A DNA stretch of 64,000 nt from an uncultured Gemmiger sp. (GCF_934561205.1 NZ_CAKTFU010000014.1:12902-76901), one strand, 5' to 3'. Counted from the first letter of the stretch, positions 42,763 through 50,539 are shown. Program-made: numbers and translations. Notes: generated by a model not told the origin, from the sequence alone.

Positions 42763-43776
42763 TTATAGCCCCTGCCCTGCCATGCTCTGCCCCAGCTTGG
42801 CGGCAAAGTAGTCAAGGATCGGCAGCAGGCGTTGATATTCCATGCGGGTCGAACCGATAAGCGCCACCGACCCTGTCAGGCCGCCGCCCGCAAGATAACG
42901 CTTGCTGACGATACAGGCCCCCGGCATGGGCGGCTCTAAGTCGCTGCCCAGGGTGGCGGTGATCTTGCCGCCCTCGGGGCGGATCAGCTCGGACGCGGCC
43001 TCGTTGTCGGAAAATATCTCCAGCAGCGTGCCGAGATTTTGGCGAACCTCCAGCATCTTTGCCAGATACTGCGCGCCCTCTAAGTAGGCTTGGCTGCCGG
43101 TGGTGACCAGCGCCTGCGCGGCCATGACCACGGGGGCCAGCCGCTGCCCGGCTGCCAGCACCATGCTGGCGGTCAGCATCGGGCTTAGATCCTGCGGTGC
43201 CACAAAGGTAAGACCGCGGTTCAAAAGCTGCGCCAGACTGGCGGCGTCATCGCGGGAAAGCCCCGTGTCCACCCGCGCCACGCGGGTACGCACACCGCCC
43301 GCACTGGTTACGGCCAGCACGGCGGCGGAGTAGCGCCCCACCTGCACGACCTCAAAGTGGGCAATGCAAAGGTCGGGGGCCTGCGGCGTGGTGGCGGCTG
43401 CGGCGCAGCCGGTCAAATCGGCCAGGCTGCGGGCCGCGGCGGGAACGAGCTTTTCCGGCTCGGCGTCCATATCGGCAAACAGCGCGTCGATGTGGCTGCG
43501 ATCCGCCTCATCCAGGGGGGCGGTGTCGGGCGCCTCGATCAGGTGATCCAGATAGTAGCGATACCCCTGTGTGCTGGGCACCCGCCCGGCGCTGGTGTGG
43601 GGCTGCTCCAGCAGACCCAGCTTGGTCAGCGCCGCCATCTCGTTGCGCAGTGTCGCGCTGGACAGTGCCATATCAAAGTAGCTTGCCAAAAGACCCGAAC
43701 CGACCGGCTCGCCGTCGTTGGCATACAGGGCAACAATGGCTTCCAAAATACGCTGCTTGCGTGCATCCATTGCCAA
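42763..43776 (-). CDS. hrcA: Heat-inducible repressor HrcA
   Basis: Repressor of the class I heat-shock genes, binding CIRCE and needing GroEL for activity. Winged helix at the N-terminus (KQRILEAIVALYANDGEPVG, SSATLRNEMAALTKLGLLEQ), then the dimerisation and inserted domains; about 338 residues. The start is ambiguous: AAAGGAG lies 9 nt before TTG 43774-43776, while ATG 43785 overlaps the site and ATG 43770 is 15 nt away. I chose TTG. First gene of the operon, with CIRCE 37 nt upstream. Confidence 0.96.
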   Translation of the reverse strand: MAMDARKQRILEAIVALYANDGEPVGSGLLASYFDMALSSATLRNEMAALTKLGLLEQPHTSAGRVPSTQGYRYYLDHLIEAPDTAPLDEADRSHIDALFADMDAEPEKLVPAAARSLADLTGCAAAATTPQAPDLCIAHFEVVQVGRYSAAVLAVTSAGGVRTRVARVDTGLSRDDAASLAQLLNRGLTFVAPQDLSPMLTASMVLAAGQRLAPVVMAAQALVTTGSQAYLEGAQYLAKMLEVRQNLGTLLEIFSDNEAASELIRPEGGKITATLGSDLEPPMPGACIVSKRYLAGGGLTGSVALIGSTRMEYQRLLPILDYFAAKLGQSMAGQGL

Positions 43777-43812
43777 CCTGCTCATCTCCTTTTGCTGTGT
43801 GTCACTGTTTGT

Positions 43813-43839
43813 TTAGCACTCCATATCTCCGAGTGCTAA
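43813..43839. promoter_or_regulatory. CIRCE operator
   Basis: TTAGCACTC (43813-43821), 9-nt spacer, GAGTGCTAA (43831-43839): the exact consensus HrcA-binding inverted repeat. Confidence 0.98.
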
Positions 43840-43843
43840 GTTT

Positions 43844-43871
43844 ATTATATGCCCATTTTTCAATTAGTCAA
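43844..43871 (-). promoter_or_regulatory. Heat-shock operon promoter
   Basis: Minus strand TTGACT (43866-43871), 16-nt spacer, TATAAT (43844-43849), directly followed by CIRCE. Confidence 0.92.
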
Positions 43872-43934
43872 GAGGTTTTGCGAAAGATTTTTCAAGTTTA
43901 ACAGTTTCGTCACAAACGGTCGTTCCCGGCACGG

Positions 43935-43964
43935 TTGACTTTGCGGGAAAAGGGGTCGTATACT
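43935..43964 (+). promoter_or_regulatory. Orphan promoter, no gene downstream
   Basis: TTGACT (43935-43940), 18-nt spacer, TATACT (43959-43964). The next 240 nt contain no reading frame with a ribosome site before spoVT, which is on the other strand. It may drive a short RNA or be fortuitous. Confidence 0.4.
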
Positions 43965-44080
43965 TATATAGGTAGCTTGTTCATAAAGGTTGCGAACTTT
44001 CGGCGGGTTTGCAGGGGACGGTCTGTCTGTGCGGCGGCAGCGTGTCAAAAATCACGTTCTTGGTCTATTATAATGTGTAG

Positions 44081-44177
44081 GGGCGACCATCGGTCGCCCG
44101 CCAGTTTGGCGCAGCATCGCGTTTTTCTGGGCAGTTTTCTTACAAGGTAAACGGGCACGGGCGAGCAATGCTCGCCC
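44081..44177. repeat. Two intergenic palindromes
   Basis: GGGCGACC/GGTCGCCC (44081-44099, preceded by GTAG) and GGGCGAGCAATGCTCGCCC (44159-44177, followed by CTAC). Facing GTAG and CTAC flanks frame the pair like a larger inverted unit. The 43786-44205 gap otherwise holds CIRCE, two promoters and no gene. Confidence 0.75.
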
Positions 44178-44205
44178 CTACAAGAGCTTTCGACAGGCAA
44201 GGCGG

Positions 44206-44751
44206 CTATTCCAGACATTTCGCCAAAAAGGCCGCTGCCGTGCCGACTGCTGCCGCCGCCTCCGGCGACGCGGGCTTTGCTTTTTCGCCGCCCGTCAGCA
44301 GCACCCCGCCCTCCACATCACCCTGCACCACAATGGGCGCGGCGCACAGAATGCGGCAGTCCCCGCGCTCACACAGCCGCAAATCGGCCCCGCCGGGCCG
44401 CGCCTTGTACAGCCGACGCGCCGCCAGCAGGTGCTCAACCTCCGGCGAAACGGCACACCCCACCAGCGCCGACGCCTCGCCTTTGGGCAGCCCTGCCGCC
44501 GCAAGGATACTGCCCCTGTCACAGATGACGACCGCGCAGCCCAGGCTCTTGGCCAGCACCTCGGCATAGTCCCTTGCCGGCTGCCCCAGCCCGCCCAGCG
44601 GCGAATATTTTTTGAATACGACCTCCCCGTCAGCGGCGGCAAAAATTTCCAGCGCGTCACCCTCGCGGATATGCTGTGTCTTTCGTATCTCCTTGGGGAT
44701 GACAATGCGCCCCAATTCATCGATGCGGCGTACAATTCCTGTGGATTTCAT
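44206..44751 (-). CDS. spoVT: Stage V sporulation regulator SpoVT-like
   Basis: 181 residues, the size of B. subtilis SpoVT. The N-terminal AbrB-type swapped-hairpin reads MKSTGIVRRIDELGRIVIPK..RKTQHIREGDALEIF; the C-terminal GAF-like domain starts at about residue 60. SpoVT acts in the forespore under sigma-G, so its presence suggests spore-forming ancestry. ATG 44751 has GAAGGGGAA upstream. The longer overlapping frame is noise. The 172-nt element lies 27 nt upstream and must contain or replace its promoter. Confidence 0.92.
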   Translation of the reverse strand: MKSTGIVRRIDELGRIVIPKEIRKTQHIREGDALEIFAAADGEVVFKKYSPLGGLGQPARDYAEVLAKSLGCAVVICDRGSILAAAGLPKGEASALVGCAVSPEVEHLLAARRLYKARPGGADLRLCERGDCRILCAAPIVVQGDVEGGVLLTGGEKAKPASPEAAAAVGTAAAFLAKCLE

Positions 44752-44778
44752 AGCAATTCCCCTTCTCTTTTGTTGATG

Positions 44779-44950
44779 GGCAATACCGCATAATTCTAAG
44801 TGCCGATACGGCGAGCGAGGTGCGGCAGCTGCTAAGCCAAAAGCGCAGATAATACTGGATGTCTTATCGAGCATTTTGGCAACGCAGATGCCGTGCCGCA
44901 GCCGCCGGAGCGGTGCTTGAGCCGTCAGGCGGGAATTGTGCGGTGTTGCC
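44779..44950 (+). repeat. 172-nt inverted-repeat element, copy 2
   Basis: Same length as copy 1 (10976-11147) and differing at about nine sites, four of them in the apical loop. Terminal repeats GGCAATACCGCATAATTC (44779-44796) and GAATTGTGCGGTGTTGCC (44933-44950). It sits between divergent spoVT and the Nudix gene; TTGTGC in its right end is 17 nt from TATTTG (44960-44965), a possible outward promoter for the Nudix gene. Flanks show no obvious target duplication here. Confidence 0.8.
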
Positions 44951-45003
44951 TTTGGTAGTATTTGTAAATCTCGCCTTTTTATACCGGAAAGGAGTTTTCC
45001 CCT

Positions 45004-45474
45004 ATGCTGCAAACCACCCTCTGCTATTTGGAAAAAGACGGCTGCTATCTGATGCTGCACCGCGTAAAAAAGAAGAACGACGTCAACCACGACAAGTGGG
45101 TGGGCGTCGGCGGCAAATTTGAGCCGGGCGAGGACGCCCTTGCCTGCGTGCTGCGCGAGGTGCTTGAGGAAACCGGCTTTACGATGCGAGACCCCGCCTA
45201 CCGCGGCATTGTGGATTTTTACGCCCCGCCGTGGCCCGCCGAGCGGATGCACCTGTTCACCTGCACGGATTTTTGCGGCGAGCCGATTGACTGCGACGAA
45301 GGCACGCCGGAATGGGTGCCCAAGGCCGAGGTGACGCAGCTGCCCATCTGGCAGGGGGACAAGCTGTTTTTTCAGCTGTTGAACGATAACGCGCCGTTTT
45401 TCCATTTAGAACTCTACTATGACGGCGACACACTGACCCGCGCCGTACTGGACGGCACGGAACTGCCGTTGTAA
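45004..45474 (+). CDS. Nudix hydrolase (MutT-like)
   Basis: 156-residue pyrophosphohydrolase. The Nudix box is complete, running from GGKFEPGED to REVLEETGF. The GVDFYAPPWPAE-type region and strong similarity in layout to 8-oxo-dGTP diphosphatases suggest nucleotide-pool cleaning, but the substrate is inferred. ATG 45004 follows AAAGGAG. Convergence or operon partners: none. Confidence 0.93.
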   Translation: MLQTTLCYLEKDGCYLMLHRVKKKNDVNHDKWVGVGGKFEPGEDALACVLREVLEETGFTMRDPAYRGIVDFYAPPWPAERMHLFTCTDFCGEPIDCDEGTPEWVPKAEVTQLPIWQGDKLFFQLLNDNAPFFHLELYYDGDTLTRAVLDGTELPL

Positions 45475-45581
45475 AACATGACTGCATTTTTGCGCCGCAA
45501 CGCACCTTTTTTGCGCTATTTGCCGTTTTTGGAAGTTCCCCCTTTTCAACTGTCGAAAACCGTGGTATAATGGCACCCAGT

Positions 45582-45614
45582 GTGTCAAGGCTCCGTTGAG
45601 CCAACCCGTGACAC
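45582..45614 (+). promoter_or_regulatory. Structured leader before the symporter
   Basis: GTGTCA (45582-45587) pairs with TGACAC (45609-45614) around an inner GGCTC/GAGCC hairpin with CGTT loop. It sits between a TATAAT-like -10 (45565-45570) and the start codon. No T run follows. A regulatory RNA is possible; no known class was recognised. Confidence 0.4.
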
Positions 45615-45652
45615 AAAACAGTAAAATTGAATAATTTTCGGGGTGGTATAAC

Positions 45653-47002
45653 ATGAAAAAAGACAGTTCTAACAGATTGGCCTTTAAAATGATGGTTGCC
45701 ATGTTGCTCGGCCTTGCGTGCGGCGTCGGTTTGATTGCCCTGCGCGAGACCCTGAACGCCAACGGCGGGCAGGAAACCTGGCAGTTCATCAATTCGATCT
45801 TCTTTGCTGACATCAGTGTTGCCGGCAACGAGACCGCGCTGGGCCTGTTCTATCTGGTCGGGCAGTTGTTTGTGCGTTCCCTGCAGCTGATCATTGTCCC
45901 GATGGTGTTCTGTTCCATCGTGCTGGCCATGGTCCGCATTTCCGATTCCCGCAAGCTGGGCCGCCTGTCCACCAAGACGCTGGGCTGCTTCTTTTTGACC
46001 ACCGCCGTTTCCCTGCTGATCGCCGGTGTCGTGGGCTTTGCTGCCTACAAGCTGGGTGCGTTCTCCCACACCGTGCTGGGCGACGTCACCGCCTCCACCG
46101 GTTCGACCGGCTCCAACCCGCTGATGATCGTGCTGAACGCCGTGCCCAACAACCTGACCGCCGCCTTCTCCAACAACGGCGGTGTGCTAGCCATCGTGGT
46201 GGTGGCCGTGACCGTGGGCGTTGTCATCAACAATTCCGACAAGGAATTTGACGTACTGATCCGCCTGTGCGACGAGACCTCCGCCATTATCACCGGCCTG
46301 CTGACCATCATTGTCAACAAGTTTGGCCCCATTGCCATTTTCTGCCTGCTGACCCGCACCTTTGCCGCCTACGGCATCAACTACCTGACCCCCGCGCTGG
46401 CCTATGTCTGCATCACCATCGTGCTGCTTCTGACCGTGCTGGTTGTGGGCTACGGCCTGTTTGTACGCATCACCACCGGCATGAGCGGCCTGACCTTCGT
46501 CAGAAAGATCGCCAAGGTTGCCATGTTCGGTTTCTCCACCTCCAGTTCTGCCGCCACCCTGCCGCTGAATCTCCAGACCACCGTCGAGGAGCTGGGCGTT
46601 GACGAGGAAGTTGCCTCCTTCGTGCTGCCCCTGGGCATGACCGTCAACATGGACGGCACCGCCATCATGCAGGTCATCGCCGCCATCTTCATTGCCACTT
46701 GCGGCGGCTATGAGGTCACCTTCGGTTCCATCTTTATGATCGGTATTCTGGCGCTGGTGGCCTCCATCGGTACGCCCGCCGCCCCCGGTGCCGGTGCCGT
46801 GATCCTGTTCACCATCCTGTCCGGCATGGGCTACGGCAACGACATGGCCCTGATGGCCTACACCATCATTCTGGCCATCAACCGCCCCATTGAGATGCTG
46901 GTCACCTCGCTGAACGTCGTCGGTGACGCCGCCTGTTCCATCGCCGTCGCCAACAGCGAAGGCCAGCTGAACAAAGAGGTATTTAATAAGGTAGCTGAAT
47001 AA
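45653..47002 (+). CDS. Dicarboxylate/amino acid:cation symporter (DAACS)
   Basis: 449-residue Na+ or H+ coupled carrier of the GltP/DctA/SstT family. Eight hydrophobic helices, re-entrant loops with the SSSAATLPLNLQ serine-rich motif, TVNMDGTAIMQ in helix 7, and GTPAAPGAG in the second loop. Substrate could be glutamate, aspartate, serine or a C4-dicarboxylate. ATG follows GGGGTGG. Single-gene unit. Confidence 0.95.
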   Translation: MKKDSSNRLAFKMMVAMLLGLACGVGLIALRETLNANGGQETWQFINSIFFADISVAGNETALGLFYLVGQLFVRSLQLIIVPMVFCSIVLAMVRISDSRKLGRLSTKTLGCFFLTTAVSLLIAGVVGFAAYKLGAFSHTVLGDVTASTGSTGSNPLMIVLNAVPNNLTAAFSNNGGVLAIVVVAVTVGVVINNSDKEFDVLIRLCDETSAIITGLLTIIVNKFGPIAIFCLLTRTFAAYGINYLTPALAYVCITIVLLLTVLVVGYGLFVRITTGMSGLTFVRKIAKVAMFGFSTSSSAATLPLNLQTTVEELGVDEEVASFVLPLGMTVNMDGTAIMQVIAAIFIATCGGYEVTFGSIFMIGILALVASIGTPAAPGAGAVILFTILSGMGYGNDMALMAYTIILAINRPIEMLVTSLNVVGDAACSIAVANSEGQLNKEVFNKVAE

Positions 47003-47046
47003 TATTCTCAGAGTTGAGAGTTAAGAGTTCAGAGTTTAGATAAGGT

Positions 47047-47073
47047 GTGCCCGCGCAAGCGGGCACATTTTTT
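47047..47073 (+). terminator. Symporter terminator
   Basis: GTGCCCGC / GCGGGCAC with GCAA loop, then ATTTTTT. The AGAGTTGAGAGTTAAGAG run before it resembles that before the terminator at 38384. Confidence 0.88.
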
Positions 47074-47089
47074 ATATAGTACGATGTAG

Positions 47090-47146
47090 GGCGGGGTGAC
47101 CCAACCCCGCCGGACAATCATAAAATCGCCGTAAATCCGGCGATTT
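47090..47146. repeat. Two hairpin modules behind the symporter
   Basis: GGCGGGGT/ACCCCGCC (47090-47111), also present at 52280-52300 in the same ATATAGT.CGATG context, and AAATCGCCG/CGGCGATTT (47123-47146). Confidence 0.7.
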
Positions 47147-47149
47147 CTC

Positions 47150-47178
47150 TTTACAAACGCCCGGCGGTCTGCTATAAT
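47150..47178 (+). promoter_or_regulatory. Promoter of the riboswitch-oadB unit
   Basis: TTTACA (47150-47155), 17-nt spacer, TATAAT (47173-47178), starting the RNA just before the riboswitch. Confidence 0.85.
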
Positions 47179-47185
47179 AAGCGCA

Positions 47186-47321
47186 GATAAAAGGGAGTAA
47201 AGGGCAGTTCCGCTGCGGCGGGCTGCTGCATAGCAGCGTCATCACGGCAAAAAACGCCCGGTGCTATGTGTTCGCTTGAGACTTTTGTCGCAGATATTGG
47301 CTGCGGCAGGGGTCTTTTTTT
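47186..47321 (+). promoter_or_regulatory. yybP-ykoY (Mn2+) riboswitch with expression-platform terminator
   Basis: P1 forms from GATAAAAG (47186-47193) and CTTTTGTC (47282-47289), flanked inside by GGAGTA and GAGA, the hallmark junction of the yybP-ykoY class; GTCATCA is present in the loop region. The 3' P1 strand is also the left arm of a terminator (47279-47315, all mismatches are G-T pairs) followed by seven T. P1 and terminator are mutually exclusive, so ligand binding should switch the gene on. The class senses Mn2+; ligand here is by class. Confidence 0.85.
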
Positions 47322-47356
47322 CTTGCCGCAAAATCTTGGAGGAGGCAAGAGAACCT

Positions 47357-48487
47357 ATGGATTTTTTGAACACATTCGCCGCGCTGTTTTCCAATTTCGG
47401 AAACCTGACCTGGCAGATGGTGGTCATGTGGGGCATCGGCGCCCTGCTGATCTACCTGGCTATCGCCAAAAAAATGGAGCCGAGCCTGCTGCTGCCGATG
47501 GGCTTCGGCGCGATTCTCGTCAACCTGCCGCTGTCGGGTGCCATCACCCAGGGCGACACGGTGGGACCCATCTCGGCGCTGTTTGACGCCGGTATGTCCA
47601 ACGAGCTGTTTCCCCTGCTGCTGTTCATCGGCATCGGCGCGATGATCGACTTCGGCCCGCTGCTGGAAAAGCCGTGGCTGATGCTGTTCGGCGCGGCGGC
47701 GCAGTTCGGCATCTTTTTCACGCTGTTTCTGGCGGGCTTTTTCTTTGACATCAAGGACGCCGCGTCCATCGCCGTGATCGGCGCAGCGGACGGCCCCACG
47801 GCCATTTTTGTCGCCAATACGCTGAATTCGCAGTATCTGGGCGCCATTATGGTGGCGGCATACAGCTACATGGCGCTGGTGCCCATTGTGCAGCCGCCCG
47901 TCATTCGGCTGCTGACCACCCAGAAGGAGCGCCGCATCCGCATGCCGTACCAGAAGGGCAATGTCAGCCAGCTGACCAAAATTCTGTTCCCCGTGGTCGT
48001 CACCGTGATTGCCGGTATGGTCGCCCCCGCCAGCGTGGCGCTGGTCGGCTTTTTGATGTTCGGCAACCTGCTGCGTGAGTGCGGCGTGCTGAACGCCCTG
48101 AGCGAGACCGCCCAGAACGTGCTGGCCAACCTGATCACCATTGTGCTGGGCCTGACGGTGGCCGGGCAGATGACCGCCGACAAGTTCGTGCGCCCCGACA
48201 CGCTGCTGATCCTGGCGTTGGGCCTGGTCGCCTTTGTGTTTGACACGGCGGGCGGCGTGCTGTTTGCCAAGCTGCTGAACCTGTTCCTGCCCGAGGGCAA
48301 AAAGCTGAACCCCATGATCGGCGCGGCGGGCATTTCCGCTTTCCCGATGAGCGGGCGCGTTGTCAACAAGATGGGCCTTGAGGAGGACAACCAGAATTTC
48401 CTGCTGATGTATTCCATCAGCGTAAATGTTTCGGGCCAGATTGCGTCGGTCATTGCCGGCGGCCTGATTCTGACCCTGATGGCGTAA
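47357..48487 (+). CDS. Na+-translocating decarboxylase beta subunit (OadB/GcdB family)
   Basis: 376-residue membrane protein with about ten helices. The IGAADGPTAIFVAN motif has the coupling Asp, and SGRVVNKMGLEEDNQNF is the conserved late segment of OadB, MmdB and GcdB, which pump Na+ on decarboxylation of a biotin-bound carboxylate. ATG 47357 has GGAGGAGG upstream; an earlier frame opens inside the riboswitch and is rejected. No alpha or biotin subunit is in the window, only a small gamma-like partner next door. Control by a Mn2+ riboswitch is unexpected for this family. Confidence 0.93.
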   Translation: MDFLNTFAALFSNFGNLTWQMVVMWGIGALLIYLAIAKKMEPSLLLPMGFGAILVNLPLSGAITQGDTVGPISALFDAGMSNELFPLLLFIGIGAMIDFGPLLEKPWLMLFGAAAQFGIFFTLFLAGFFFDIKDAASIAVIGAADGPTAIFVANTLNSQYLGAIMVAAYSYMALVPIVQPPVIRLLTTQKERRIRMPYQKGNVSQLTKILFPVVVTVIAGMVAPASVALVGFLMFGNLLRECGVLNALSETAQNVLANLITIVLGLTVAGQMTADKFVRPDTLLILALGLVAFVFDTAGGVLFAKLLNLFLPEGKKLNPMIGAAGISAFPMSGRVVNKMGLEEDNQNFLLMYSISVNVSGQIASVIAGGLILTLMA

Positions 48488-48497
48488 GGAGGTACCT

Positions 48498-48626
48498 ATG
48501 CTGCATCTTTCTTCCTGGATGACCACGCTGCCGATGATGATCATTGGCATGGTGGGCGTGATTCTCGTGATCGGCGTTGTGGTTCTGGCAGTCATGCTGC
48601 TGAACCGCCTGACCTCCGGCAAATAA
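48498..48626 (+). CDS. Tiny OadG-like membrane subunit (42 aa)
   Basis: ATG follows AAGGAGG, 10 nt after the OadB-like stop. The 42 residues form one membrane helix (about 12-35, with MIIGMVGVILVIGVVVLAV) and a short LLNRLTSGK tail. Position and the G-M-G-V..L-N-R-L pattern match the membrane part of OadG/gamma subunits, which anchor and assemble decarboxylase complexes, but the cytoplasmic domain is missing. Function by context. Confidence 0.75.
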   Translation: MLHLSSWMTTLPMMIIGMVGVILVIGVVVLAVMLLNRLTSGK

Positions 48627-48654
48627 GGCGGAACGGATTTTTTCCTGCAACAGC

Positions 48655-48689
48655 AAAGCCCGGCAGTACAATTTGTACTGCCGGGCTTT
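48655..48689. terminator. Bidirectional terminator, oadBG and SDR
   Basis: Near-unbroken palindrome: AAAGCCCGGCAGTACAA with its complement, serving the convergent genes. Confidence 0.92.
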
Positions 48690-48708
48690 GTTTATTCAAT
48701 TTGTAATA

Positions 48709-49455
48709 TTACGTTTGTGCCGCGCCGTCCACCTGCAAGATTTCGCCGGTGATATAGCTGGCCAGATCGCTGGCAAGGAACAGGAACGCGTTGGCGACCT
48801 CCTCCGGCTCGCCCATGCGGCCGAGAGGAATGGGTGCACAGACGCGCTGCACGATTTCCTGCGGGAGGTTGGCGACCATATCGGTGCGGGTCACGCCGGG
48901 TGCCACCGCATTGACGCGGATGTTGTCGCGCCCCAGCTCGCGCGCCAGGCTGCGGGTCATGCCGTTGACGGCAAACTTGCTGGTGGGGTAGCCCACGCCG
49001 GACGGCTGGCCGTACAGGCTGACCATAGAACTGGTATTGATGATGCTGCCGCCACCCTGTGCCTTCATGCGCGGGGCGGCCGCACGGCAGCCGTTGAACA
49101 CTGCCGAAACGTTCAGCCGCATGATGTTTTCAAATGCTTCGGGCGTGTAGTCGTACAGCGGCTCCCGCGCCGAGATGCCCGCATTGTTTACCAGAATGTC
49201 AATGCGTCCAAAGGCTTTTTCGACCTCGGCAAAGGCGGCATCGACGGCGGCGTAGTCCGTCAGGTCGGGTGCCATGCCGATGACCTCCCAGTCGGGGTTT
49301 TCTGCCTTCAGCGCCGCCAACGCCTTGTCCACGGTTTCCTGACGGGAGCCGAACAGCGCGACCGATGCACCGTTTTTGAGGAAAGTCTGCACCACGGCAA
49401 AGCCGATGCCGCGGGTGCCGCCGGTTACAATGGCCTTTTTTCCTTGAAGCAACAT
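48709..49455 (-). CDS. Short-chain dehydrogenase/reductase
   Basis: 248-residue classical SDR. Cofactor loop TGGTRGIG, NNAG motif in ILVNNAGIS, and catalytic Ser, Tyr and Lys in NTSSMVS..GVGYPTSKFAV. FabG-like or hydroxysteroid-dehydrogenase-like; substrate not predictable. The ATG at 49455 has GGGAGGA upstream; the longer frame has none. Own promoter with perfect boxes. Confidence 0.94.
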   Translation of the reverse strand: MLLQGKKAIVTGGTRGIGFAVVQTFLKNGASVALFGSRQETVDKALAALKAENPDWEVIGMAPDLTDYAAVDAAFAEVEKAFGRIDILVNNAGISAREPLYDYTPEAFENIMRLNVSAVFNGCRAAAPRMKAQGGGSIINTSSMVSLYGQPSGVGYPTSKFAVNGMTRSLARELGRDNIRVNAVAPGVTRTDMVANLPQEIVQRVCAPIPLGRMGEPEEVANAFLFLASDLASYITGEILQVDGAAQT

Positions 49456-49521
49456 AGTGTGGATTCCTCCCTGTTTGGTAGTAAATGTAGAGCAACACAT
49501 ACATGCTTTTCTTTTGCAGGC

Positions 49522-49550
49522 ATTATAACACAGTTTCTAGGCAATGTCAA
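49522..49550 (-). promoter_or_regulatory. SDR gene promoter
   Basis: Minus strand TTGACA (49545-49550), 17 nt, TATAAT (49522-49527): consensus boxes and spacing. Confidence 0.92.
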
Positions 49551-49551
49551 A

Positions 49552-49579
49552 TTGCACAAAATCTTTTATTTTTGTGCAA
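49552..49579. promoter_or_regulatory. Inverted repeat next to the SDR promoter
   Basis: Perfect 10-bp arms TTGCACAAAA (49552-49561) and TTTTGTGCAA (49570-49579), 8-nt spacer, abutting the -35. Could be an operator for the SDR gene or the terminator of the upstream gene. Confidence 0.55.
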
Positions 49580-49639
49580 AACTATTTGTTTTAACAGCAA
49601 GCGTGCTCCTTCGCATAACGTTTGACGGCGGGCGATGTC

Positions 49640-50539
49640 TTAAAACAGATCCAACATGGCATCGAGGTAAATTTCTTCCCGCACACGCAGCTGATATTCC
49701 GGCTTGGTCATGTAATACAAAAGGAACTCCAGAATCAGCGCACTGCCCAGACCGCGCCCCTCGATTTTGAACTGAGAGAAGCCCTTCGGCAGGTAGGTGT
49801 TTTGGATATCCTGCACGCTGATAAAGCCGGGGTTTTGCATCGCGGCGGAAAACCGATACCCCCGCCCGCCGTCCGGTGCGGGGCAGCGGTGCTCGGCGCC
49901 GGGCAGCCCCAGGTTTTTGCGGCTGACCGCCTCATAGCAGGCTTTGCGCGCCGTGCAGCCGAAATCGCAGCACTCGTTGCACAAAAATTCCACCTTATCC
50001 TTTTGTGCGGCGGGCAGCAGCCGCAGACGGTCAAACGCCTTGTTCAGGCGGAAATCCGGCACGACAAAGCGAAATTCCGGGCGCTGCACCTCGCGCAGAA
50101 AATCGGCATAATCGGTCAGCACCTTGGTGGTGGACGAAACAAAATACAGCGATGGATAGTTGGTTTTCAGGTAGTCCAGCAGCAAATCGGAATACACAAT
50201 GACCCCATTTTGCGGCGTCTGCGATTCGGCAAACAGGCGGCACAGGCGGTTACATTTTGCGTCGTGCAGGTGTTCGGGCCGCAAAAGCGAATTGCTGAAG
50301 GTCAGCCGCGCCGAGATGCCGTACTCCCGCAGCAGCGCCAGCACCTCGCGGGCAGAGCTTTCGCCAAAGCCGGCGCGGCCGCCGCCCCACAGGCAGTCCG
50401 CAGGGGCACCGTAGATCGAGCCGATGTCGCACCATGGGTAAAACCAGTCCCGATGTTCACGGTACAGCGGCAAAAAAGCGCGGTACAGCTCGTAAAATTC
50501 AAACAATCCGGGCAGATGATAGCTGGCGGTTCGGCTCAT
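49640..50539 (-). CDS. Unrecognised Cys-cluster protein, possibly U32-like barrel
   Basis: 299 residues, soluble, no signal peptide. The middle reads as alternating strands and helices. A Cys cluster FLCNECCDFGCTARKACYEAV (about 190-210) resembles the C..C..R..H segment of U32-type TIM-barrel proteins that hold a metal or Fe-S site; an FKIEGRGLGSALILEFLLYY segment follows near the C-terminus, also U32-like. I do not recognise a named family. ATG 50539 has AAGGAG; promoter TTGACA-17-TTTAAT at 50573-50601. Divergent from the purine permease. Confidence 0.8.
   Translation of the reverse strand: MSRTASYHLPGLFEFYELYRAFLPLYREHRDWFYPWCDIGSIYGAPADCLWGGGRAGFGESSAREVLALLREYGISARLTFSNSLLRPEHLHDAKCNRLCRLFAESQTPQNGVIVYSDLLLDYLKTNYPSLYFVSSTTKVLTDYADFLREVQRPEFRFVVPDFRLNKAFDRLRLLPAAQKDKVEFLCNECCDFGCTARKACYEAVSRKNLGLPGAEHRCPAPDGGRGYRFSAAMQNPGFISVQDIQNTYLPKGFSQFKIEGRGLGSALILEFLLYYMTKPEYQLRVREEIYLDAMLDLF

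Noticed and set aside
44752..45405. Extension of spoVT upstream to a 399-codon protein
   Set aside because: The extra part is antisense to the Nudix gene and crosses the 172-nt element; SpoVT has a clear ATG with ribosome site at 44751.
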